This document shows, one piece after another, positions 34,796 through 46,312 of a DNA stretch of 64,000 nt; the stretch's first letter is position 1, and the number at the start of each line of letters is the position of its first letter. Both the position numbers and the translations under genes were made by a program. Source of the DNA: Artocarpus heterophyllus (taxonomy: Eukaryota > Streptophyta > Magnoliopsida > Rosales > Moraceae); the NCBI GenBank assembly GCA_025403435.1, contig CM046348.1, forward strand, positions 18,017,679 through 18,081,678, given 5' to 3'. The notes beneath the pieces are model-generated. The model had not been told where the DNA came from and did no database searches. It worked only from the letters and a program-made list of their open reading frames with translations.

Positions 34796-35758
34796 GTAAA
34801 AGCCCAAAAAAAAAAAGTATCATCTAACTTAGAAAAAAAAAAAGAATAAAAAAAGTCATAGTTAAAGGGGTGGCTAAAACATGGTCATCTGCCTTACTTT
34901 TCCAAATATTAAAAAATCTAAAGACAAGCATATACATACCTTGGAAAATGCCTGAATAAAAGGGTGAAGATAAACTAATAAAAGAGCTCCTTGGAAGTGG
35001 AGGGATTATAAGAGAAGATGAAGTTGTGGAGCTTTTAAAATTTGGCAAGAGGTAAGGAAACAGTTTGGTGACTCTGATCCTCTGCATCAAGTTCAACAAG
35101 TTTGAGAGAATATAGGAATCTCAGTACATAAGATTTTCTTTAGGCTTATTGGATTAGTGCATCCAAGGTTTTTCTGGCCAGCTATATATAGTGTTAGGTT
35201 CGGTTGGACTTTGAAGTTTGAATTAGTCCTTTCCTGCTTTCAATTACGCGGTCCATCAATTTCCAAGAAAAAAAGTGAAAACGTATGAGAAAAAGCACAC
35301 CAAGTGAATTGGACGGTACTTTCGCTTTTTGTTTTCCCTGATTGTAGGAGGCTAGGAGCTTTTTCAACGTCAATTTTGGCTCGTTTCCTTCTATATTTCC
35401 TTTTTCTTTTTTTTTTTGTTTACTTCTTGTAATTACTTATTGATTATTTATCTTTTCATATCATATCATGTATATTAAATTTATTCCAATACTATTATCT
35501 TTATTTTTTAATTTGATCGGATATATATTATGTTACATTTAATAAAGAAATTTATATATTTTTTTGGTCAATCCTCAATTTTAACATAGAAAAATGTCCA
35601 AAATATTTTCAAATAAGGAAATAAGAAAAAAAAAACTTTAAACTAAAGGTTTTGACATCAAAAACATCTAGACTAGCCTCAAAATGGATTTCTTGTGTTG
35701 TTTTATCTTCTTTTCAACTTTGAAAGTTTTATTTTTCTCTCTTTCATTTAATTTAGCT
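34796..35758. other. Intergenic, no gene recognised
   Basis: AT-rich; a short minus-strand frame at 34824-35099 has no recognisable family. Confidence 0.45.
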
Positions 35759-35933
35759 TGTGTTTGGCAGTTAATGGTCTACATTACTTTTTCAATTATA
35801 AAATAGTGGAAAGCTCTCATATGCTATAGTAACAATAAAAAAAAATTTTGCTATAATGTAAAACTTTCAGATGTTACAGTAAAAATAGTTCTAACCAACG
35901 ATTTTAACCACCTTGTCAAAATCTCATTAGTCA
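35759..35933 (+). mobile_element. MITE of the GCTACAGTA family
   Basis: Left end TTGTGTTTGGCAGTTAATGG; inner CTCTCATATGCTATAGTAAC and CTTTCAGATGTTACAGTA; right end ACCACCTTGTCAAAAT. The ends match, in reverse, those of the copy at 36347-36505. Confidence 0.7.
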
Positions 35934-36346
35934 TTTAAAAAGTCAAAATCATTAACTTAGATAAGATATAGACTTGTATATTAAACTAACTTGAAGTTAT
36001 ATATTTTATGAAATAAAAAATTAAATGTATAGTTTGTGAATAAACCTAGTATAGATAGTATGAGATATCCTTTTATCTTTACTTAAAAATCAATAACAGA
36101 TTAAAAAGGCATATTGAAAACATGATTCGACCTAAAAATGAATTAAAATTACAATAATAATTTAAATTTTATAAGAGAAAACACTGTAACGAAATTAATT
36201 AACTAAAGCTTTTTGGTTCAAATAAGTGTTTACAAATGTATTCTAATTGAATTTAATTAAATCAGATAATTATAATAAGTAGGCTACTTTTGGAGACTTT
36301 TGAAAGTAAATAATATTTTTAAACATGATTAATTAATGACTAATAG

Positions 36347-36505
36347 AGCATTTGACAAGGTTGTTAGAACCGTTAGTTAAAACTGTTTTTACTGTAATAT
36401 GTGAAAGCTTTATACTGTAACGATTTTTTTATTATTATTATAATATAAGAGAACTTTATACTACTCGTAACTAAAAAATGTTCAGACCACAACTGCTAAA
36501 CACCC
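36347..36505 (-). mobile_element. MITE of the GCTACAGTA family, inverted
   Basis: Starts GCATTTGACAAGGTTG and ends CAACTGCTAAACACCC, the reverse of the copy at 35759. The inner TACTGTAATATGTGAAAGC is the family core on the other strand. Confidence 0.7.
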
Positions 36506-37899
36506 ATCTTTCCTCCTGTTTGAGTTTACTTTTTTAATCCTCAATAGAGTTAAGTTGACTCTCTCCCCCTCTTTCCTCCGATTTGCTCCTCGGCAACCTC
36601 ATCATCATCATCTCTCTCTCTCTCGAGTTTGAGCTTCTGATTTTGTGAAACAGTAATCTCACTTGCAACTACTTCAACGGATCAATCTTCTCTCGTGCTA
36701 CACTTCGTATTATGTAAGTCAATTCTCATAAAATATAATCTCATTTGAGGTTGAAAATGTAAAGCAAGAGAAATTAAGAGTTGTAGCGACTTGACACGCT
36801 GAGGAGAAAGAGTCGAGGAGAGAGAAGGGACATAGAAAGAAGAGGACAGAGAGTAGGTTTTTAGCGTTCCTATTGAGGTGAGGGAGAAGAAATTGAGTGG
36901 GTTTTTTTTGGGAGTTTAAAAGAAAATATGAATTCAGATTTTCTCCTAGAATGCTATTTATTTAAGTTTTTTAAACTTTGAATTTAATTTTAAAGGATTT
37001 GAGCAAAAATGTATAATTTGCTCCTCTTTTTTAAGCAAATAAAAATTATTTTTCAGAATTACAAAACCAACCGATTCCCAAATTCTTAAGCACCTAATTG
37101 GATCAAGAAGACAGGAACATCCTATACCATATAAATGGATACAATGAGAGAAGAAACATATTCATGAAAAAAAAAAAAAAAAGAAAATTTGTCCTTTCAA
37201 AAAAAGTTTGAAGATGTATAGTAGGACAAAAAAGAGAAATAAGTTGCAATGCTACAACTTAAATTATTTGTTTTTATACATTACATCCTAAATTTTGTTA
37301 TTATTGATAATTGTAGTCTAACAGCTCACAAACGTTAAAAAAAATGAAAAATTTTAGTTACAAAATTCACATACTAGTCTTTTAAGTATAGAGTTTGTCA
37401 TTTCAAGAAAAAAAATTAAAATTTAATACATAAAAAAGAGTACTAAATTAAAATTAAAAAGTAGCTATTAGACCTCAACTATTAATAATTTTCAAGTTCT
37501 GAGTGTATTATGCTAAGATTAAAAATTCAAGATGCATGATATAAAACGCAAATACCTCAGAATGTAACAATGTAATTTACTAAAAAAAAAAAAAAGCTTA
37601 ATATTAGGGAAGGCGAAAGCTTTATTTGTGGGAGGAATACATGAATGCTCTGATATGAAGTAAAAAAAGACGATTAGGAAAAAAGCGAAATAGCTTAAAA
37701 CTATACAACAAATCGGCCATTTGCTTAAATTAACAAAAATTCGGGACATAAATTTTGTAACGAGTGGTATTTCAACCACCCAGTGCAAATTCATCAATAT
37801 TTTTATATCTATTTTGCTCATTACCCTTTTTCAATATAACAATTCAGACTACACACCCTCAATGTTGTTTTCCTCATTATCATCTTTTTTATTTTTGTA
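36506..37899. other. Intergenic, no gene recognised
   Basis: A leader-like CT-rich patch with TCATCATCATC and (TC)n at 36560-36635 and a purine-rich patch near 36795-36895 are present. Otherwise AT-rich; no frame is convincing. Confidence 0.45.
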
Positions 37900-38011
37900 G
37901 TGTTTGGGAGAAGAATTCTAACCTTAAAGTTTAAATTACATTCGTTAACATATGTAAGAGTTTACACAATTTGAGATTAAACTTTGGAGTTCAAGCTACT
38001 CGTCCAAACAC
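37900..38011. mobile_element. Small MITE, TIR GTGTTTGG
   Basis: GTGTTTGGGAGAAGAATTC on the left is mirrored by GCTACTCGTCCAAACACC on the right, giving a ~110-bp element with a partly palindromic interior. Confidence 0.6.
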
Positions 38012-38071
38012 CTTGTTCATTTTTAGATGGATAAATTTTATTTTTCCTTCTTGAACTTTAGTCACTTAATC

Positions 38072-39190
38072 TGTAACGCCCCTTTCACGAGACGTCACAG
38101 TTACCATCTCATAACATCTATTATTTATAATAAAACAAAATTTTTATTGAATTTAAATAATCAAAGTAATATGAAATAGCTAATTTTTTTTTTAAACAAG
38201 ACTAATTAATCAAATCAAATAACTTCATCTAAAAATAAAAATATAGTTACAACATTATCAAAAACATTAAACTTAATACAATATCTTTAACTTACGAAAT
38301 CTTTTAAAATAATTGAAAAACTAAAATTTGCAGAATTATGGATAATTGAATAAAAGTTAAATCATCATTAACACAGGATGTGTCGCTCCGATATTCCGTT
38401 TCTGCCACCACACACATACGCGCACCGAGCTCCTCCATCCTCATACCTAACTCTTGTTCCTAGTTACAATATGAGAAACATTTAATAAGCATAATGCTTA
38501 GTAAATACACCCTAACTCTTACAAAACCTTTTCATCAGTTAACAATGTTTGATAAAATAAATTCATCATTAAATAAACATATATTTTTTTAAATAATATA
38601 TATATAGTAATACTTCAAAATAGCATATAGTAGGGCCCTGGCGTTGTACAGTTATTGTCATAGTGCGCTAGCCACGAAAAGAGTGAGGTAGCACCCCAAA
38701 CCAAATGTGACAAAGATGAAGTGACCGTTCACCGGTCGGTCCGTTAACGGGACCCCATCATCACCATCAATTCGTCAAGTGTACAACGTCTTTTTAAAAT
38801 ATCAAAATAATAATATAGATAATACAATATATAGGTTTTTATAAAAAGGTTTCCATCAAATAGAATAATGAGATAAAAAGGACATCATCTTTCATCGTTT
38901 TCCATTAATTTTCTCATTATTGAAAATCTTCATCTTAAAACGTTTTCATAACATATCGTCAACATCAATCTTTTTAATTTTGAACAATCATATTGCAGGT
39001 GAGAGATGCACTTACCTAATCTCTAGACTTACTCAACCTTTTATGGTAGGCGACACGACGATTCGGGTCTTCGGTGTGCTCATTTCTTTGAAGAGTTCAT
39101 GCCAAACATTCAAAACCAATCCATAACCTAATAAAATCTCAATTAAAATTGTAAACCGATAATTAACATGGTGCTAATTGATAATAAAAT
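38072..39190 (-). mobile_element. Older Ty3/gypsy-type LTR, minus strand, right part (interrupted)
   Basis: TGTAACGCCCCTTTCACGAG at 38072 reads on the minus strand as an LTR end (...GGGGCGTTACA). The hairpin TAAGCATAATGCTTA (38484-38498) and GGTGAGAGATGCACTTACC (about 38999) lie at distances from the end like those in the intact LTR. The 9.3-kb element at 39191 interrupts it, and its remainder should continue from 48496. Confidence 0.55.
39186..39190. repeat. Target-site duplication, left copy
   Basis: AAAAT precedes the element and is repeated exactly at 48491-48495. Confidence 0.9.
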
Positions 39191-41368
39191 TGTAACGCCC
39201 CAAAATTTATTTAATGTTGATGTAATATAAATGATGAATTAGTGTGCCATAATTAATGTCTTAACATTAATTAGATTATTTGGTTGGATTTTGAATTTTG
39301 GTTGTTTTGTTAATTTGATAGATTCAAATGATTTCTCCTTGTTTTAAAATGATGTTTTGAGTTTTAAAACACAACAATTTGTAAAATGTTAAAAATAGTC
39401 CGTTTTACAAAACCGTGGGCGGCACATGGTTTTCGCACAGTAGAACCGCCCACCATTTTTCTCTATTTATTCCCTTTCTCTCCCTCTCTTTCTTCACTCT
39501 CTTAGCTCTCACTCTCTCTCCTCTCTCCCGTGAGTCTCTCTCTCGGTTTCCTCTCCTCTCTCTCAAATTTTCTCTCAATTTTTGAGACCAAATTCGAATC
39601 CAAGCTTCGGGTTAGCAAGGAGGAAGCTCGGGGACGTGATTTAGCAACCGAGAACGCGGATTGAAGCTTCGATTCGATGTTAGTTTTGAAATTTCTAAAC
39701 TTTTTCCAAAATTTTCAATTTTGTGCATTTTTGAAATCTAGGTTTGTTTAAGCTTAGAAAACCTTGGATTTGAGTTAAATGGACTTAGAACAACTAGAAT
39801 CTAAGCTTAGATTGAAGAAAAATGGATTGAATTCAAGATTTTTCATTTTTCTCCCTATTTTTACATTTTCAGATTTTTGAGATTTTTGAGTTTAAATCTT
39901 GTTTAAATGAGTCCAAATGTGTTCTAGTATGTTTTTCTATCAACTATGATTATTTTCTATGTTTGGGATTTGAGAAAAATAGGTTAGAATCAAGATTTGA
40001 ATTTTGAAGAATCGAGAAAGCCGTGGCTGGATTTTTGGGTTTTCCCAGTTCGACAGGCCGGAATAGGGATCAGCAGGCCAATGTTCTTCCTTCCGGTAGG
40101 CCAAACCTAGGGAAATGACCGGCCAACCGGACTTGACTTCCAGCAGGCCAAACTGTACAGTTCGGCCGGCCGAAGCAGGGAGTCCGGCAGGCCGACCGAG
40201 GCATAGAAAATTTTGTGATTTTCACTCGTTTTCGCTGTTTTGAACCCTGATTTAAATTCCAACCTTATAGAATGATTTTAAAGATACAAATGGCACACTA
40301 GGACATCATGAAATGGTTTAGTAACATAGAATGTCTCGAACTAGATATTGATCGACTTAGTTTGTATCTAGGATCTTTCGTGGTTCCGCGGAGCTAACGT
40401 ATAGCGGACCGAGATTTCGGTGTGGGGCACCAGCACGAGTATTGAGGTAGGACTTCTACCCCATTTCTTTGGTAGCCTGGTTTTGAAATGATTTGGCTTT
40501 GAAAAGGATTTCTATTAAAGTGTTTTCAATGGTTGCTTGAAAAATGAATTTATCAGTTATATTTTAATATACCGTGAACTGAAATGAACTTCATAATGAA
40601 TGTAAATGACAACACTCGGTAATTGGGTTTGAACGATAATGATATTAAAAATGTAGGCATGATGCCATATCAGAGATCGGGTCGTGTAGCGATCGACCTT
40701 AGGGGTAGGTCCCGAAACCCAACTGGGCCACTACGGTGGTGATACTATGGTTTGCCTAGGAAAAAGAAAATGATAATTCTGGTTATCCAAGTAAACTATT
40801 CTGGGTAAGAATGGCTTTACTTAAAATTGTTTATTTGTTTATCTATTTATTTACTTAAGGTTTCTTTTAAATAATTCCTGAACAATGAAATGTTTCTTTA
40901 AATTAAATTATTTTATAAAACATAGTCCTACTGAGCCTTTTGCTCACGTTTTATTTGTTTTAAATTTTCCCCCTCTAGGTGGTTTTCCATTTAGGTCTGG
41001 AGAGGATTCTTCGGACCGAACTCAGGAGCAATAGAAGAATTAATTTATCTTTTGTATCATTTAATCAAGGCATGTAAGAATTTAACTTTATTTGTATCCT
41101 GGACTATGATTATATTTATGATATTGTTAGTACCATGTGTGTGCACAAGTTGTGGGTTGTGGAACTCATACTCGCGGCTTTATTATTTTAATATTTATTC
41201 GTTTAATGTTTTAAATTGTCTAATGTATATGAACTCTTTACAAAGTGTTTTAATGAATCCCACCTTTTATACTTAATTCAACCCCTTAAACTCTGGATTT
41301 TAATTAAATTCTCTTTTAATTAATTTAAATAATCTACCACGTCACCTCCCGTACTCCGGGGCGTGACA
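39191..41368 (+). repeat. 5' LTR of the 9.3-kb gypsy element
   Basis: Begins TGTAACGCCCC and ends GGGGCGTGACA. It holds a CTCTATTTATTCC promoter-like motif (about 39461) before a CT-rich transcribed leader, a GC-rich cluster of GGCAGGCCG motifs (40040-40200) and the hairpin GAGCCTTTTGCTC near 40935. Confidence 0.95.
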
Positions 41369-41371
41369 GAA

Positions 41372-41382
41372 TGGTATCAGAG
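41372..41382 (+). promoter_or_regulatory. Primer-binding site
   Basis: TGGTATCAGAG, three bases after the LTR, matches the plant initiator-Met-tRNA site. Confidence 0.9.
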
Positions 41383-41473
41383 ATCAAGGTTATGAACCTT
41401 GGGAATTGTGCACACATAGGTTTGACAATGAAATACCTCTGACAGTCCAAATTTTGTTTTCAGAAGTGAGAGA

Positions 41474-43014
41474 ATGGCACCTAGACGTCGTTCGACAGCT
41501 GACGCCGAGTTCAGGAATAATGAGAGCATGATGAGGTCTATGTTTGCGGCTTTCCGACAGATGGCAACCAGGGCTAGACCGGGAGATTCTGATGTTGGTA
41601 GTCGGCATGCGTACTTTAAGGAATTTCGCCAGGCGTCTGTTTCGACTTTTGATGGCAATGGGGATCCACAGTTAGCAGAGTATTGGTTGGATTCGATCTT
41701 GAAGCATTTGGATACTCTTGGTGTGCCTGAGGAGTATCGTGTGGAGTTTGCTGCATATAAGCTCGAGGCTGGCGCTAACACTTGGTGGAAACAGGCTAAG
41801 CGTCTGGAGCACGGTGGTGATATCAGTTGGGACAGGTTCAAGGAGCTGTTCTATGATCGATATTTTCCGCAGGGGTATAGAGATCAGAAGGCAGCTGAGT
41901 TCTACAGGTTACAGCAGGGTGATCTATCAGTTCGGGAGTATGAGGCAAAGTTTAATGAGTTGGCTAGGTTTGCTCCATCAGCGGTGGCATCGAAGTGTGA
42001 AAAGTGTATTAAGTTTCAGGAAGGGCTCAAGGCTCCTATTCAGCGGCAGTTGGTTGCTCTACGGCTTAAGAGTTTTGGAGAGCTTGTGTCGTCGGCATCT
42101 CCATGGAGAATGATTATGTGCAGTATTGTGAGGACCGAGCCAAGGCTTCAGGAGGACCGCAGAGGAGTGGCAGGAAGAGCACCAGTAGTCATCCAGCTCC
42201 GGGGAAAGGCAAGCAAGGTGGCGCAACCAGTGGTAGTAGCAGTTCGTCTGGCAGCGGGCGCAGCAATCTCTACAGCTTTCATTGTCATTTCTGTCAGCAG
42301 CCCGGACACATCAAAAGGAATTGCCCGATCAGGAGTGCTTGTCTTGGATCTCAGACCGGGGAGGATGCCAGTCGTCAGTCTCAGCCTCAGACCCTACCTC
42401 CGCCTCCACAGTACCCGTAGTTGCAGTATCCCCAGTTCTCTCCTCAGCAATTCTCATATCCGGCACGAGGGCAGCAGCCGCAGCATTTTCAGCGCAGTGG
42501 TCCTCAGTATAGAGCACCGAGTACAGGTAATGTGCAGTCGTCTCCATCTCAGCAGCATCGGCCGAGTAATCCAGGACCCAGCAATGTCGGTAGAGGAAAA
42601 GGAAAAGCGCCAGTGCAGGTTCATGCAATGGCATCTGGAGGGTCAGATTCTCATGTTGGTAACGCGGTTGTCGATGGTATGATCTTGGTTTCTAGATCTT
42701 TAGCTCACGTTTTATTTGATACCGGTGCCTCTCATTCTCTCATTTCGAGTTCTTTTGTACATGCCTTGGGATTAGAGGTAGAAGAGTTTAATGAACCCCT
42801 AGTCATAACCTCTCCCTTGGGGCGGGTGTGTGTAAATTGTATGTGTAAATCCTATAAAATAAAGATTGCAGATGAGATTTTGAAAAGTGATTTGATTATA
42901 CTCCCCATGAGCTCCTATGATGTAATTCTAGGGATGGAATGGTTGTCCAGGTATAGTGCAGTCGTGGACTGCCAACTTAGAAAAGTGACCCTAGTGTCTG
43001 ATAGGGGACGGTGA
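41474..43014 (+). pseudogene. gag and protease of the gypsy element, broken
   Basis: The start is ATG at 41474 (MAPRRRSTADAEF). The capsid-like region spans about 41620-42090 (FDGNGDPQLAEYWLDSI, YFPQGYRDQKAAEFYRL). A one-base loss near 42101 shifts the frame. The zinc knuckle CHFCQQPGHIKRNC is intact at 42283-42324. An in-frame TAG at 42418-42420 interrupts a Pro/Gln-rich linker. The aspartic protease motif LFDTGASHS is at about 42712-42738, and ILGMEWLSRY follows. A frame change near 43011 separates protease from RT. Confidence 0.93.
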
Positions 43015-46000
43015 TCACTTACCAGGGTGGTGGTGATTGGTTAATGAGTGAGCATCTCATGAAGTCGTGTCTAGGAGGGTGAAGGAATCTAGGTTGTTGT
43101 GCTTTTCTTGCCAATCTAGATTGCGAGCCCTATGTTTTGAGAGGCAGTGCAACGATTCCGGTGATTGATGAGTTCGAGGATGTCTTTCTTGACGAGTGGC
43201 CAGGATTACCACCGCATCAGGAAATTAAGTTTGGTATTGAGTTGTTTCCAGGAACAGCACCGATTTCTATGGCACCTTATCGGATGGCGCCGGCAGAAAT
43301 AAAAGAATTGAGGAAGCAACTTCAAGAGCTTGCTGATAAAGGATATATTCGAAATAGCACATCTCTATGGGGAGCACCGGTTTTGTTTGCTAAGAAGCAT
43401 GATGGGACTCTCAGGTTATGTGTGGATTATCGACAGCTAAATCGTGTTACGGTGAAGAACAAGTATCCCTTGCCTAGGATTGATGAGTTGTTTGATCAGT
43501 TGGGAGGTTTGCGATACTTCTCAAAGATTGATTTGCGTTCAGGTTATCATCAGCTCAGGATTAAGGAAGAGGATATTCCCAAGACAGCTTTTAGGACTCG
43601 GTATGGGCACTTCGAGTTTTTGGTCATGTCGTTTGGGTTGACGAATGCTCCGGTAGCTTTTATGGATTTGATGAACAGGGTATTTAGGCTGTATCTGGAT
43701 CAGTTCGTGATCGTGTTCATCGATGATATTCTTGTGTATTTCAAGACTTGGGAGGAGCATGAGCAGCATCTCCGGATCGTGCTTCAGACTCTGCGGGAGC
43801 ACCAGTTGTATGCTAAAAGGGAAAAGTGTGAGTTTAGGTTGACTGAGGTCAAGTTTCTGGGTCATGTTATCTCGGAGCATGGTATTCTTGTGCTATCTCG
43901 GTCATGTTATCTCGGAGCATGGTATTCTCGGAGCATGGTATTCATCGATGATATTCTTGTGCATTCCAAGACTTGGGAGGAGCATGAGCAGCATCTCCGG
44001 ATCATGCTTTAGACTCTGCGGGAGCACCAGTTGTATGCTAAGAGGGAAAAGTGTGAGTTTTGGTTGACTAAGGTTAAGTTTCTGGGTCATGTTATCTCGG
44101 AGCATGGTATTTCTGTGGATCCGTCCAAGATTGAAGCTATATTAGAGTGGGAACGACCAAGGAATGTAGCGAAAATTCGCAGCTTCTTAGGTCTTGCAGG
44201 TTATTACAGGAAATTTGTAAAGGATTTTTTGAAGATTGCAGCTCCGTTGACGAGATTGATCAAGAAAAATGTCAGGTTTGAGTGGAATAAAGATTGTGAG
44301 CTTGCTTTTCAGGAATTGAAGAACCGGTTGACTTCAGCTCCAGTGTTGGTTATTCCTAGCAGTGACGAGCCGTATGAGGTTTATGCGGATGCTTTAGGGC
44401 ACGGACTTGGATGCGTGTTGATGCAGCGTGGACGTGTAGTTGCGTACGGATCAAGACAGCTACGACCTCACGAGCGGAATTATCCTACTCATGATTTAGA
44501 GCTCGCGGCGGTGATTTACGCGCTAAAGATTTAGAGGTGTTACTTGTATGGAGCGTCGTTTCAGGTCTTCTCCGATCACAAGAGTTTGAGATATTTGTTC
44601 ACTCAGAGGGATCTTAACTTGAGACAGCGTAGATGGATCGAGTACATGGAGGATTATGATTTTGCATTGCAATATCATCACGGGAAAGCTAATGTGGTCG
44701 CGGACGCGCTTAGTAGGAAGTCTTCAAGGATTCTCGTTTGTTTGGCTTTTGAGGACTGGAGCAGGGATGCGACAGTAAGCGAGTTTAGGCTACGGTATCA
44801 TGAAGACTGTGATCGAGTTTCGGTGTATCATGTGGAAGCGACTCTAGCTCTTGTTCGGATGGTGAAGCAAAGTCAGTGGCAGGATCGACACTTGCAGGGG
44901 ATTTGGTCGCGGATTCGAAACAGGGAGCAGTTCCTCGATGGGTCGTTGTACTTCCGGGAGAGTCTTGCAGTTCCAGGTATCGTCGAAGTGACGAAAGCCG
45001 TTTTGGACGAAGCTCATAGGTCTCAGTTTGCTATTCATCCAGGGAGCACCAAGATGTATCGCGATTTGAAGAGGCAGTATTGGTGGAGAGGCATGAAGAA
45101 AGATTTTCGTGAGTACGTGGCCAAGTGTTCGACGTGTCTTCAGGTGAAAGCCGAGCATCAGAAGCCTGCAGGTCAGCTTCAGCCGCTTCCTAGTCCAGGG
45201 TGGAAATGGGAGCATGTGACGATGGATTTCCTCACAGGTTTGCCAAGGACGGAGCAGCGGCACGATGCAGTTTGGGTTGTGGTCGACAGGTTGACAAAAT
45301 CGGCGCATTTCATTCTGTTTAGGTCGACGTGTTCTAGGAAGGTTCTCGGGGAGTTGTATATGCAGAACATTGTGAGGTTGCATGGGGTTCCTTTGTCCAT
45401 CACCTCTGATCGAGACACCAGGTTTAACACTAAGTACTGGAGGAGTTTTCAGGAGGCTTTAGGTATGGATTTGAACTTTAGTACGGCGTTTTATCCTCAG
45501 ACTGATGGGTAGTCTGAGCGGGTTATTCAGATTCTTGAGGATATGTTGCGAGCTTGTGCGTTGGACTTCGACGGGAATTGGAAGCAATGTTTGCAACTGG
45601 TAGAGTTTGCGTACAACAATAGCTATCAGGCGAGTATTGGTATGGCACCGTTTGAGGAGTTGTATGGGCGACCGTGTCGATCACCTGTGTGTTGGGCCGA
45701 GCCGGAAGATAAAGTTATTCTTGGGTCGGATGAGATCCGTGATAGCAACGAGAAAGTCGCGGTGATTCGAGATCAATTGAGGGCAACTCAGAGTCGGCAG
45801 AAGAGCTATGCGGATAGGAGACGTAGATCCTTAGAGTTTGCGGTTGGAGATTTCGTTCTCTTGAGGGTATCACCTCGTAAGGGAACTATGTGGTTCGGAG
45901 TGAGTGGAAAGCTCGCGCCGAGGCATATTGGGCCATTCGAGATCACTCAGCGTGTTGGTGTGGTCGCTTATCGGCTTGATCTTCCGCCTGAACTTTCTCA

Positions 46001-46300
46001 TGTGCACGATGTGTTTCATGTGTCGATGCTCAAGAAGTGTCCGCCTGAGCAAGGTAAGATAGTTTCATTCCGCGAAGTGCAGGCTTAGGAAGATACGACG
46101 TACGAAGAAGTGCCGATTCAGATTATCGACCGGAAAGTGATTAGCTTGCGTCGTCGTGAAATACCGTTGGTAAAAGTCGTGTGGCAGCATCATGGGGTTG
46201 ATGAAGCCACTTGGGAGCTAGAGTCGAGTATGCGGAATTGTATCCGCATTTGTTTTGTTTCTGAAATGAGCTGTAAATTTCGAGGGCGAAATTTCTTTTA
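43011..46300 (+). pseudogene. pol of the gypsy element: RT, RNase H, integrase, chromodomain-like tail, broken
   Basis: One frame carries the region but has in-frame stops at 43080 (TGA), 44010, 44532, 45510 and 46086 (all TAG). RT covers about 43200-44110 with [11 protein letters not shown] and the catalytic FIDDILVY (43716). A 225-bp in-frame duplication repeats the FIDD box at 43941. RNase H follows ([15 protein letters not shown], near 44383; [10 protein letters not shown] near 44690). Integrase has an HHCC zinc finger (45010-45150) and a DDE core ([18 protein letters not shown] and SERVIQILE just after the TAG). The tail HDVFHVSMLKK, then LVKVVWQHHGVDEATWE (46160-46210) is chromodomain-like. 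Confidence 0.94.
43716..44100 (+). repeat. 225-bp in-frame duplication inside the RT domain
   Basis: TTCATCGATGATATTCTTGT recurs at 43716 and 43941. Around the junction GTTATCTCGGAGCATGGTAT occurs three times within 43866-44111, with an extra GGAGCATGGTATTC at 43930. The repeated segment covers the catalytic aspartates and the following thumb-side segment ([11 protein letters not shown]). Confidence 0.92.
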
Positions 46301-46311
46301 GGGGTGGAGAG
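46300..46311 (+). promoter_or_regulatory. Polypurine tract
   Basis: AGGGGTGGAGAG ends two bases before the 3' LTR, as expected for plus-strand priming. Confidence 0.85.
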
Positions 46312-46312
46312 T

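Noticed and set aside
42103..46301. Separate genes suggested by consecutive open frames in the gypsy element.
   Set aside because: They are pieces of a single gag-pol region broken by stops and frame changes.
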